Assembly: GCA_003339415.1 (NCBI GenBank)
Contig: PDHQ01000201.1
Coordinates: 1 to 63,172 of the forward strand
DNA from: Ophiocordyceps camponoti-saundersi (nom. inval.)
Lineage: Eukaryota; Ascomycota; Sordariomycetes; Hypocreales; Ophiocordycipitaceae
Length of the DNA: 63,172 bases
Direction: 5' to 3'
Below the pieces are notes generated by a model, which saw nothing but the letters and a program-made list of their open reading frames with translations, searched no databases and was not told the origin of the DNA. This document shows positions 38,010 through 50,200 of the stretch, one piece after another (within the stretch, counting starts at the first letter, position 1; every line of letters starts with the position of its first letter). A program made the position numbers and the translations under genes.

Positions 38010-38125
38010 ATAGCTAGCTATTACTATAAAGTAATAAAGGGAGCAGAGTCTGCTTATAATATAAAAATAAAAAGTCTATATCTATATTATTATAAGCGTA
38101 AAGTTTATAGAATATATAAAAGTTA

Positions 38126-39153
38126 ATTTTAGCCGAACCTGATAAATTTAAATATAATTTTTATAAAGTTTATTTTTATTTTTATTATAAAAAGAGAAGA
38201 CATATTATTAAAAATTACTTTAAAGAATACTTAAACTTTTAAAAAGAAAGAAAAGAGAAGAAATTAGTTAGCTTTAACGTTATTTTATTTATTAAAAAAA
38301 TAGCTAAAAAGCTAAAAAAAGTAATTAAAATAAGTAAAAGAAAATAGCTAGGAAAGTAGTAAAGAAAGTACTTAAAATAGTAGTTAAAATATTATAAGAA
38401 ATAACTAATACCTAACTTTCTAGCTTAAATTTAACCTAAAAACTAAACTCTTATAGTTTAAAGAGCTTTATAAATTCTTATAATAAAAATACTAAGTTTT
38501 TTAACCTTAATATTATTTCTTCTAATAAAATAAAACTTAGTAAGAGACATAAAAGCTTTAGGAAAGCTTATTTAAAATTATAATAACTCTTTTAATATTA
38601 TAGCTAGCGACTTTATAAAAAGAATTTATAAAAAATAAATTAAAAAAGTTAAAAAGAAATAATAAGAAGAACTTTAAGAAAAAGTAAAAGAATTAATATT
38701 AAGTAAAGGTAATAAAATACCCTTTATAGATACTAAAAAAACGCTATTTATACTAAAAAAGTAGCTTTTATAATTATAAATTCTTACCTTTACAATAATT
38801 AAAAAAAACTTAGAAAAAAGCTTACTTCCTTTTTATAATAAGGTTTTAAAATATAAAGGAATAATTAAAAAATAAAAAGAAGCTTATAAAAATTATTACT
38901 AATTTTTTTATAATAATTAAGCTTATAGAGTTTATTAAAAAGAAAAAGAAAATAATTATTATTTTCCGGAAAAAAATAATTATATAAAAACTTTAATAAT
39001 TATAAATTATATTTTTTTAAAAAACTAAATATATTTCTTATTTTAAAGAACTTTTAAACTAAAAATATCTTACTAAAGCTAAAAATAAAATAGCTAAAAA
39101 AGCTAACTTAAGTAAACTTTTTTTAATATTAATTAAGCTAAAAATATAATAAT
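38126..39153 (+). other. Unassigned segment between LINE insertions in gypsy J
   Basis: One kilobase of Lys-rich coding-like sequence lying between Gag and protease of J. It reads PDKFKYNFYK...YYKKRRYI...KNYFKEY near 38150, with Tyr at positions that could once have been Cys/His. It may be the Gag C-terminus of J or a third, fragmented element. It keeps a few CA (agacatatt near 38200, gagacataaa near 38545). Confidence 0.35.
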
Positions 39154-39168
39154 TAAATTAAAAGAATT
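39154..39168. repeat. Target-site duplication, left, of Ba
   Basis: taaattaaaagaatt, repeated exactly at 44910-44924. Confidence 0.85.
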
Positions 39169-39301
39169 TAACTTTTATATAATTTTTAAAATTCTACGCT
39201 TATAATAATATAAATATAAACTTTTTATTTTTATATTATAAGTAAACTTTACTCTTTTTATTACTTTCAAATAATAATAAGCTATATTTAAAGTAACTTT
39301 A

Positions 39302-41166
39302 TAATAATAATAATTTATACGCTAGTGCGCCTTATATAGCTTAAAACTATCTTATATATATTTTAAAAGGGGGAAAAACTAAAAAACTTAAAGTAAAACC
39401 CTCTCCTTAAGTATTACTTTAGCTTTAAGTTAGACCCCGCTTATGCCTAGCACTTTATATATTTAATAAGTTAAATATTAACTAGTAATTTAGAAGCTAA
39501 TATTTCCTTTAAAGCGGACTTTACGGTAATAAGAGTATATATAAATTAGGTTAAGTATAAAGTTTATATAGCTTACTTATCCTCTTAGCTATTATTATTA
39601 CTATAAACTAAATCCTTATATTTAATTAAAGCGGCTTTAATAATCTAATTTATTAAAGCCTTATTAATATAGCTTAAAAATATATAAAGGTTTTATTATC
39701 TTATAATAAACTTTATAATAGCAAGTTTTAAAAAATAGCTAGATTATTATAATAAAGCTATAAATAAGTATAGAGTTAAAGTTAGAGGAGAGGGTATTAC
39801 TATATTTACTTTTTAATATTTCCGCTTTAGCTATTATTAGTTTCTAGTTAGCGCTAGAAAGGGAGAAAGGGTAATATATATAAAATTCTAATTTATAAAC
39901 TTTTAAAGTTAAGTAATATATATATCTTTTACTTAATTTTATATTACTCTTATCTTAAGGTAAAGTTAACTTTACTTAAAGTAAAACTTTTAATAAAAAA
40001 ATAATAATATAATCTTTTCTTATAAGCTATAAAATAAGCGGACTTACTTTTTATATATAAAGTAATAAAATATTTACTATATTATAGCTTTATTATATAA
40101 TATTTAGCAATATATTTAAATTAATAATATTTAAAATATTATTAAGGTTAGATTTTTAATATATATAATTTAGCGTTAAAGATTTCCCCTTATATTATTA
40201 TATTTTTATTATAAATTTAGTTTATTTTTACTATATTATTAATAGTAATTATTAAGGAACTTTATTAAATTTTAAAATAATATTTTTTTATATATAATTA
40301 TATTACTAAAACCTTATTTAATAACTTAATTTTTTTCTAAAAAGCTTTTTTATTACTTTATTATAAGGCCCGCGCTAGCACTTTCTTTATAATAAGAATA
40401 TAACTTTTACTAATTAAGTATATTTTTTTTAAAAGTAATATAAAGCTACCTTAAATTAAATTAAAGCTTATAAATAATATCTTAAAATATTATTATAATA
40501 TTACTATTAAGTAATTTCCTTATTATAAAAGCTTAGCTTTACTTATAAAGTTTATAATTAATATTTATTATAATCGCCTTAAAGCTTTAAACTTAAAGCG
40601 GAGTAGCTATAAAGTTAGAATAAATTATAAGCTATTACTTATATTATTTAAAAACTTACTTTTTAATAATTTTTTCTAGCGCTTTAGCTATAATTATAGC
40701 TTATATTAGAGAAATTTCGCTCTCCTTAAAGCTATAAGAAAAAAGGAAATTATAGCCGTAATAGCTAAGGAGATATTACTAACTAATAAAGTTAAAGTAA
40801 AGGGGGTACCTCCTTAGACCCTTTTAGACTCCGCTATTTATTTAATAATTACTTATATAAAAATAAAAATATCTCCTTAAATAATTTTATTAATATTTAC
40901 TTTAGCTTTTAATAAAATAATAAGTATAGTAAACTTTTAAGTTTAAGATTATTATAATTTAGAGTAAAGCTATATTTTAAGTAAAAATTTTTTGCGGTTA
41001 TAATTAACTTATATAGCGTTACCTTTCCCCCTAAAATTACTCTAGGCGCGGCTAGCTATTATTATAAAGTAATAAAGGAAGCGGAGTTTACTTATAATAT
41101 AAAAATAAAAAGTTTATATCTACGTTATTATAAGCGCGGAATTAGTAAAATATATATAAAGGTAAT
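39302..41166 (-). mobile_element. Bb: full-length family B LINE nested in Ba (minus strand)
   Basis: 1865 bp from the (taa)n tail on the left to the family 5' end on the right. It is flanked by the 17-bp duplication tatttaaagtaacttta at 39285-39301 and 41167-41183. It contains a minus-strand ORF1 relic (about 39530-40930) with the zinc-knuckle block at about 39950-40160. No ORF2. Confidence 0.9.
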
Positions 41167-41672
41167 TATTTAAAGTAACTTTAAAAAAAGGTAATATTAT
41201 ATAAGTTAATTATAATTATAAAATTTTTTTACTTAAAATATAGCTTTACTTTAAATTATAATAATTTTTAATTTAAGAATTTATTATACTTATTATTTTA
41301 TTAAAAGCTAAAATAAATATTAATAAGATTATTTTAAAAAATATTTTTATTTTTATATAAGTAATTATTAAATAAATAACGGAGTTTAAGAGGGTTTAGG
41401 GAGGCGCCCCCTTTACTTTAACTTTATTAGTTAATAATATCTTTTTAGCTATTATAGCTATAGTTTTATCTCTTTTTTATAGCTTTAAAAAAAGTAAAAT
41501 TTCTTTAATATAAGCTATAATTATAGCTAAAGCGCTAAAGAAAATTATTAAAAAGTAAGTTTTTAAATAATATAAGTAATAGCTTATAATTCGCTTTAAC
41601 TTTATTATTACTTTATTTTAAGTTTAAAGCTTTAAAGTAATTATAATAAATATTAACTATAAACTTTATAAG

Positions 41673-43646
41673 TTTTTATATTTTATAAACTTTACGCTTA
41701 TAATAATATAAATATAAACTTTTTATTTTTATATTATAAGTAAACTTTACTCTCTTTATTACTTTTTAATAGTAGCTAGCTGCGCTTAAAATAACTTTAA
41801 AAAGGAAGGCGACGCTATATAAGTTAATTATAATTATAAAAATCTTTTACTTAGAATATAGCTTTACTTTAAATTATAATAGTTTTTAACTTAAAAGTTT
41901 ATTATACTTATTACCTTCTTAGAAACTAAGGTAAATATTAATAAAATTATTTTAAAAGACGTTTTTATCTTTATATAAGTAATTATTAAATAAATAGCGA
42001 AGTTAAAAAAGCTTTAGGAAAGCGCCCCTTTTATTTAACTTTATTAATTAATAATATCTTTTTAGCTATTATAGCTATAATTTCCTCTTTTTTTATAGCT
42101 TTAGAGAAAGCGGAACTCCTCTAATATAAGCTATAATTATAGCTAAAGCGCTAAAGAAAATTATTAAAAAGTAAATTTCTAAATAATATAAGTAATAGCT
42201 TATAATTTATTTTAACTTTATTATTACTTTATTCTAAGTTTAAAGCCTTAAGGTAATTATAATAAGTATTAATTATTAATTTTATAAATAAAGCGAAGCT
42301 TTTATAATAAAGAAATTACTTAGCGGCGATATTATAATAATATTTTAAGATAATATTTATAAGCTTTAGTTTAATTTAAGGTAGCTTTATATTATTTTTA
42401 GAGAAAAGTTATACCTAATTAATAAAAGTTATATTTTTATTATAAAAGAAATATTAGCGTAAGCTTTATAATAAAATAATAAGAAAGCTTTTTAAAAAAA
42501 GATTAAGTTATCGAATAAGGTTTTAATAATATAATTATATATAAAAAGATATTATTTTAAGACTTAATAGAGTTTTTTAATAATTATTATTAATAGTATA
42601 GTAAATATAAACTAGATTTATAATAAAAGTATAATAATATAAGCGGAGATTTTTAATATTAAACTATATATATTAAAAGTTTAATTTTAATAATATTCTA
42701 AATATTACTAATTTAGATATATTACTAATTTAGATATATTACTAATTTAGATATATTACTAATTTAGATATATTACTAATTTAGATATATTACTAATTTA
42801 AATATATTACTAATTTAGATATATTACTAATTTAGATATATTATAAAATATTATATAATAAAGTTATAATATAATAAATATTTTATTACTTTATATATAA
42901 AAAGTAAGTTTACTTATTTTATAGCTTATAGAAAAAAACTATATTATTACTTTTTTTATTAAAAGTTTTATTTTAAATAAAATTAACTTTACTTAAAAAT
43001 AAAAATAATATAAGATTAGGTAAAGAATATATATATTATTTAACTTAAGAGGTTTATAAACTAGAACTTTATATATATTACCTCTTTTTCTTTTCTAGCG
43101 TTAACTAAAAACTAGTAATAGCTAGGGCGGAAACGCTAGAAAGCGAATATAATAATACCTCCTCCTTTAACTTTAACTCCGCACTTATCTATAGCTTTAT
43201 TATAATAATTTAGCTATATTTTAAAACTAGCTATTATAAGGTTTATTATAAGATAGTAAAACTTTTATATATTTCTAAGCTACGCTAATAAAGCTTTAAT
43301 TAATTAGATTATTAAAGTTATTTTAATTAAATATAAGGATTTAGTTTATAATAATAATAATAGCTAAGAGAATAAGTAAGCTATATAAACTTTATCTTAA
43401 ACTTAGTTTATATATATTTTTATTATTATAAAGTCCGCTTTAAGGGAAATATTAGCTTTTAAATTATTAGTTAATACTTAACTTATTAAATATATAAAGT
43501 ATTAGATATAAGCGGGGTTTAACTTAAAGCTAAGGTAACGCTTAAAGGGAGGGTTTTACTTTAACCTTTCTAGTTTTTCCCCTTTTAAGAATATATATAA
43601 GATAGTTTTAAGCTATATAAAATATATTAGTATATAAAATATTATT
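41673..43646 (+). mobile_element. Bc: full-length family B LINE nested in Ba, with internal 17-bp expansion
   Basis: 1974 bp, flanked by the 18-bp duplication aactataaactttataag at 41655-41672 and 43647-43664. Removing the extra tandem units at 42705-42840 gives the usual length of about 1.86 kb. The ORF1 relic runs from about 41905 to 43560. The tandem array lies at the first zinc knuckle and would shift the reading frame. Tail ttatt. Confidence 0.9.
42705..42840. repeat. 17-bp tandem repeat, eight copies, in the ORF1 zinc-knuckle region of Bc
   Basis: The unit ttactaatttagatata is repeated eight times almost exactly, with one G-to-A variant (atttaaatata). Other family B copies have one unit at this point. 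It probably arose by slippage or unequal exchange after insertion. Confidence 0.93.
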
Positions 43647-44909
43647 AACTATAAACTTTATAAGTAAGGCTAAGCTTTTATAATAAGGAAATTACTTAAT
43701 AGTAATATTATACTAATATTCCGGGATATTATTTATAAGCTTTAATTTAATTTAAAATAGGTTTATATTATTTTTAGAGAAAAGGTATATTTAACTAATA
43801 AAGGTTATACTCTTATTATAAAAAGGGTGCTAGCGTAAGCTTTATAATAAAATAATAAGGAAGCTTTTTTAAAAAAGATTAAGTTTTTAAATAAAGTTTT
43901 AATAATATAATTATATATAAAAAGATATTATTTAAGAATTTACTAAAATTTCCTAATAATTATTATTAATAATATAGTAAATATAAATTAAATTTATAAG
44001 AAAAATATTATAATATAAGCGGAGACTTTTAATATTAAATTATATATATTAAAAATTTAATTTTATTAATATTTTTATTATTATTAACTTAGATATATTA
44101 TTAAATATTATATAATAAAGCTATAATATAATAAATACTTTACTACTTTATATATAAAGGGCGAGTTCGCTTATTTTATAGCTTATAGGAAAAAATTATA
44201 TTATTACTTTTTTTATTTAAAGTTTTACTTTAAGTAAAATTAACTTTACCTTAAGATAAAAGCGGTATAAAACTAAGTAAAGGATATTTATATTTCCTAA
44301 CTTTAAAAGTTTATAAATTAAAACTTTATATATACCGCCTCTCCTCCCCTTTTAGCGTTAACTAAAGTTAAGTAATAATAAGGGCAGAAACGCTAAAAAG
44401 CGAATATAATAATACCTCCCTTAACCCTTTTTCTAAACTTATTTATAGCTCCGCTATAATAATCTAGCTATCCCTTAAAATTAGCTATTATAAGGTTTAT
44501 TATAAGATAGTAAAACCTTTATATATTTCTTAGCTACGCTAGAAAGGGCTTAATTAATTAAATTATTAAAGCTATCTTAATTAATTATAAAGATTTAGTT
44601 TTATACGATAATAATAGCTAGGAGGATAAGTAAGCTATATAAACTTTTAACTAAACTTAGTTTATATATACTCTTATTACTATAAAGTCCGTTTTAGGGG
44701 AAATATTAGCTTTTTAATTATTAACTATTATTTAACTTATAAAATATATAAAGTATTAAGTATAAATAAGGTTTAACTTAAAGCTAAGGTAACGCTTAAA
44801 GGAAAGGTTTTACTTTAATTTTTTTAGTTTTTCCCTCTTTTAGAATATATATAAAATAGTTCTAAGCTATAAAAGGTATATTAGTATATTAATATTATTA
44901 TTATTATTA

Positions 44910-44924
44910 TAAATTAAAAGAATT
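44910..44924. repeat. Target-site duplication, right, of Ba
   Basis: taaattaaaagaatt, directly after the (tta)n tail of Ba. Confidence 0.85.
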
Positions 44925-46261
44925 AATTTAAAAAGGCTATTATTATAATATAAATAATAAATATAGCTTTATTTTTTAAAAAAAGCTAAAGTTTTAAAAG
45001 AATTAGATAATAAAAATTCTTTTAAAAATAATAAAGATTTAACTATAAAAGAAAATAGCTTTAGGGACTAGGAAGTAGTTTTTAAACTTTAGGAAAAAAT
45101 TAAATCGCGAAACGCTTAAGCTTTTATTTTAAAAAGTTAAATAAAAGTACTATAACTAGTATTTATAAGAAAATTATAAATATAAGTAAATAAAAGCTTA
45201 GTTTATATTAATATTTTATAATAAATATAAAACGTATTAATAAAATAGCTCTTATATTAAGTAACTTAAAAGAATAGTAAATAAGTGCTTTTTTAGATAG
45301 CGGATTAGGTAAAAATTATATTTTACTTATAGCGGTAAAGTATTTATTTATATATTATAAGAAAAAAGAAAATCCTTATAAAATAAAAAATATAAAAAGT
45401 TTAAAATTTAAATTATATAAAAGCTAAATTTACTATAAAACTAATTACTTTATTTTTAAATTAAATAGCTATATACTTATAAGTACTTTTAATATGTTTA
45501 AAATAGTAGAATTTAACCTTATATTAAGATATCCTTTTTTTATAAATATAACTTATATATAAACTAGAAAATAAGCTATATTAAGATTTTAAACGCTTAT
45601 ATAAAACTAGAGAATTTTAATAAAAATAAATCTGATTATAATTAAATAAGGCTTTAGAAGAAAAATACTAATAACTTAAAAAATAAGTAGTTTATAAAGA
45701 AAAATAAAGAAAAATAAAACGCTTATAATAAGGCTTTAAAACTAATTATTAAAATTACTTTAAGTAATAGCTAAAAAAGCACTTTAAAGCTATAAAATTA
45801 AACTAATAACTACGCTAATAAAAGACTAAAAAATAATCTTAAAATAGAAAGACTTTATCTAAATACTAAAGATAAGAAGATAAAATTAGCTTTAAATAAA
45901 TTATATAAAAAATATAATTTAAAGAACTTAAAGGAAAACGTTAAAAATATATAAAATAAGAAAAAAATAAAAAGTTTAATTAATAAAATAATAAGAAAAA
46001 AGAAAAATTATTTTATTTTACCTTAGCTACTATTTTTAAGGTTTTTTTTAAAAAAGAATATAAAAGTATATAGATAAATAGCTAGAAAAATATAAGCTAA
46101 TACCGGAGAATATTCTAAAAGAATATCTAAATATATTTTAAAAACTACTAACTTATACTTTATATAAAAAAATAATCTAAAACTATAAAGTAAAGTTAAA
46201 ACTTAATTTAAAACTTAAATTTAGAAAGATTTATAATAATAATAAAAATTAACTTAAAGTA
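44925..46261 (+). pseudogene. Protease and start of RT of gypsy J
   Basis: A retroviral-type aspartyl protease lies at about 45240-45610. It reads FLDSGLGKNYI at the active site (catalytic Asp codon kept at 45296-45298), then a PYKIKN segment and a conserved ending FNLILRYPFF that corresponds to the usual VILGxPWL/F. At 46090-46255 the sequence reads ENILKEYLNIFQKLL, then KVKLKLNLKLKFRKIYNNNKN, which fits the linker leading into a gypsy RT (PxEYxxYxDVF ... YNLSxEELKxL). The rest of RT is missing: LINE copy B7 begins here, and copia sequence, not J, lies beyond it. Confidence 0.75.
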
Positions 46262-47234
46262 TTAATAATAATTATAATAATTATACGCTAGTGCGCCTTA
46301 TATAGCTTAGAACTATCTTATATATATTTTAAAAGGGGGAAAAAACCGGAGAACTTAAATTAAAACCCTCCCTTTAAGCGCTACCTTAGCTTCGGGTTAG
46401 ACCCTGCCCGCACCTAGCACTTTATATATTTAATAAGTTAAGTATTAACTAGTAATTTAAAAGCTAATATTTTCCCTAAAGCGGACTTTATAATAGTAAG
46501 AGTACGCGTAAACTAAATTTAGTATAAAGTCTATATAGCTTACTTATCCTTTTAGCTATTATTATTACTATAAATTAAATCCCTATATTTAATTAAAATA
46601 GCTTTAATAATTTAATTTATTAAGGCCTTATTAGTATAGCTTAAGAATATATAGAAATTTTACTATCTTATAATAAACTTTATAATAGCTAGTTTTAAAA
46701 GATAGCTAAACTATTATAGCGGAGCTATAAATAAGTATAAAGTTAAAGTTAAAAAAGAGGGTATTATTATATTTACTTTTTAGCGTTTCTACCTTAGCTA
46801 TTATAAGTTTCTAGTTAGCGCTAAAGGGAGAGGAGAGGCGGTATATATAGAGTTTTAATCTATAAACTTTTAAGGTTAGGTAATATATATATCCTTCGCT
46901 TAGTTTTATACTACTCTTATTTTAAAGTATAGTTAAATTTATTTAAAATAAAACCCTTAATAAAAAAAGTAATAATATAATTTTTTCTTATAAGCTATAA
47001 AGTAAGTAAACTTACTTTTTATATATAAAGCGGTAAAATATTTATTATATTATAGCTTTATTATATAATATTTAATAATATATCTAAGTTAGTAATATTT
47101 AAGATATTACTAAAGTTAAACTTTTAGTATATATAGTTTAGCGTTAAAAATCTCTATTTATATTACTATACTTTTATTATAAATTTAATTTATATTTACT
47201 ATATTATTAATAAAAATTATTAAAAAATTTATTA
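46262..47234 (-). mobile_element. B7: 5'-truncated family B LINE at the J/copia junction
   Basis: The 3' half of family B on the minus strand, from the (taa)n tail at 46262 to a point inside ORF1 near 47234. No target-site duplication is seen, and the flanks belong to different elements (gypsy J on the left, copia on the right). So this boundary may be a deletion or recombination joint rather than a simple 5'-truncated insertion. Confidence 0.8.
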
Positions 47235-50200
47235 TTTAGCTTTATATAACGAAATAATAAAAGGAAGCGAAGTTAACTTTTATATTTAAACTTAAAATAC
47301 GAACCCGGTTTATTAGAATATATAACCTAACCTTATATAACCTCCCGATAAGGTCGAATTAATAATATTTATTACTTAGTAAATATATAATATTATTTAC
47401 TTTAACTTTTATAAAGATAACCTTCTTCGTATAATCTAATCGGAACTTTAGGGATAAACCTATTACTAGCTAAAATATATTAACTATATATTCTTAAAAG
47501 AATTAACTTAAATTATAGTTATATAATACGTCCCGCTTATCGGAAATAGTATATTAATTAAACGCTTTATACGATTTCTTAAGATTAAACCGGAAGACGT
47601 TTTACCCCCTAACCTATAAAAAGCCCCTTCTATATAATTAGACTACCCCCCCTCTTCTAAACTAACTCTTCTAAATCGTATAATATAAGCTTTATACTTA
47701 GTATAGCCTTTTAAGTTAAGATATATCTTAATATAGCTACTATAAAGTATCTTAGCTAAACCCCTACTTTATATAACTTATACGTAAGAGTTAACTACTC
47801 TATATAACTTAAATATATAGCTACCCTTAGTAACCCTAACTTAGACCCTCCCGGAACTAATAAATTAAGCCTTAATAGGTATCGTATAAGTTTATATATT
47901 ACTACTAATACGAAAAGTAGTAAATAGATTAATCTCTCTAGATAAGGTTACCGCCTTTCTTAAAAGTTAGCGAAAAGATTAGAACTATATAAGGCGGCTA
48001 TATAATATACTAATTAATAAGGCTAGAATTTTTATTAGCTATTACTCTTATATTAGTATAACGGAAGATTAATTTTACGCTATTTTTCTAGATATCTTTT
48101 TAAATAAAGCTTAGGACTATTATTTATATTTTATTAGATTAGATAAATAATAGGATAAAATTTATACTTTTTTAGATACGTACTTTAATACTCGTACGAA
48201 CTATTCGTTATATTAGATAGATTAAACTACTTTTTTTTTTAATATCGTATAATAAGAAAACCCTGATAAAACTATAATAGATTTACTTAATACCTTTCTT
48301 TATAAACTTCGACTTATTTAATAAGCCCTTAAACCCGACTATTAAGGAGAAAAGTAACTTCTTATTACTATTATATAAGCTTATTATAGTATTCTAAAAC
48401 TTAAATTAGCTATAATATTCTAAGATATATCGTACGAAATATTTATTAATCGCCTCTATTCCTCTCTTACTATTACTATAAATAAAACTACTAACTAGTT
48501 CTTTATTAAATAACGCTACCTTAATTATAATAAGTATTATATAAACCCTAAATAATCTTTTTTTGCTTCCCGCTAATAATAATCGCTCCTTATATAACGT
48601 TTTTCCTTATAGTAACGCTAGTTCTAACCTTATATAATACGAAAATACTTTATATATAAAAAGGAAAGATATTAGTCTATAAACTATAAGTTAGACGATA
48701 TCTAACGCGTATATAAGTAATATTTTACTAGTTATAAAGAAACTAGCTAAGACCCCCCTATAGAGGAAGAATTTAGCGTATTCTTTTTATTATATAAAGG
48801 TTCTAATAAATAAGATTCTTAGTTTTTATAATTATACGATAAAGACTCCGATATTAAAGAAAAAATCGTTAGTAGCGAAAATGCGGTTTCGTTTTTTACT
48901 ATAGCGGCCTATATATACCGCCTTATTAGCGATAATATTTACTAACTAAAAGCCCTAGTAGTTCTTACGGAATAATTCCTCCTTTCCGATATATATTATA
49001 TAATATACTAAAATAAGCTTTAAAATATAAGAACTATATAAATCTTAACCGTAAGTAAACTATAAGTAAAAGCTTATATCTAAGAATACCCTTATATAAC
49101 TATTAACTAAACCCTAACTAAGAATATAATCTATTTTAGCTTTTTAAAACTTACTAAGCTAATCGGAATTATTATTATATAAAACCCCCTTAGTAAAGTC
49201 TTTTACTATATTCTCGATATTTCTACCCCGTTCCTTTTTTATCTTAAAAATACTAACCGCTTTTATATTTTCTATAATAATATAAAAAATATTATTATAT
49301 AATATAATAATATAATAGTTCCTATTATTAGGAAATAAGGATATCTATTCTTTAATATTTTAAAATAAGAATTTATATTATATTATATAGAATAAAAATT
49401 ATAATAGCTTTACTAATATTTTAGCTACCCCTATATATAATAGCTTTATAACTTACTAAAAAAAGCTAGTTTTTCGGATATAACCCTTATAGCCTTTAAG
49501 TTAATCTAACGTTTATATTACTAATATTAGTTATATAACTTAAAACCTTAGTAATTTAAATTCTCTCTTAAAGATAATTATAACTTTAATTACTCGCTAG
49601 TTATCGATATTTTTTACCTTAATAGTAAGCTAGTCCTATACGCTATTAATAAAGCTATATTTTTCTAAGCCGCTACCTTTATATAAAATATATTAGCAAT
49701 AAATACTTAGAATACCTTATATAAGTGCTAGATTTATATATACTAAGGCTTACTAGATATTATCTCTTATAATATTAGGGTTAACTTTTCCTTTTTAGAG
49801 TTTCGTACAAACGCGAAACTACTCGGCACTATATATAAAAAAATACTTATCGAAGTATATTAAGCGATTAGTAAGGTTAAATATATATACGCCCCTTTTA
49901 AGTAAATATATAATATCCTATAATAGGAAATTAATACTAAGATTAATAATATAACTATTTTTTAGATAGCTATTAAAGCTATTAATAATATAGCTAAATT
50001 AGATAGCTTTATCTCGATATTTTTTATTTTTAGCGCTTATTCTTATATTTTATATAACTTACCCCTAGCCCCTAATATTATTATAAGAGCTTAAGCGATT
50101 TAGCGCGCTATAAAATAAGTATAATAAATTAAGGCTTAAGCGGACGTTTCACGCGCTCTCTATACCTAAAATAAACCTAACTTATATAATATCTTATCGC

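Larger units (their letters stand above)
35811..38125 (-). mobile_element. B4: full-length family B LINE (minus strand) carrying a MITE
   Basis: A complete copy of about 1.87 kb once the 438-bp MITE at 37564-38001 and its 8-bp duplication are removed. The (taa)n tail is on the left and the family 5' end (RC of taacttttatat) on the right. It is inserted in gypsy J after the Gag. Its own target-site duplication could not be read clearly; flanks gtaacttta and gttaatttta are weakly similar. The ORF1 zinc knuckles lie at about 36470-36660 on the minus strand. Confidence 0.85.
39169..44909 (+). mobile_element. Ba: full-length family B LINE hosting two further B copies
   Basis: The outer element of a nest. 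Its three pieces, 39169-39301, 41184-41672 and 43665-44909, total 1867 bp and join collinearly into one family B copy on the plus strand. It is bounded by a 15-bp duplication. It is interrupted near its 5' end by the minus-strand copy Bb and within ORF1 by the plus-strand copy Bc. Because two other copies landed inside it, Ba is the oldest of the three. Confidence 0.88.
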
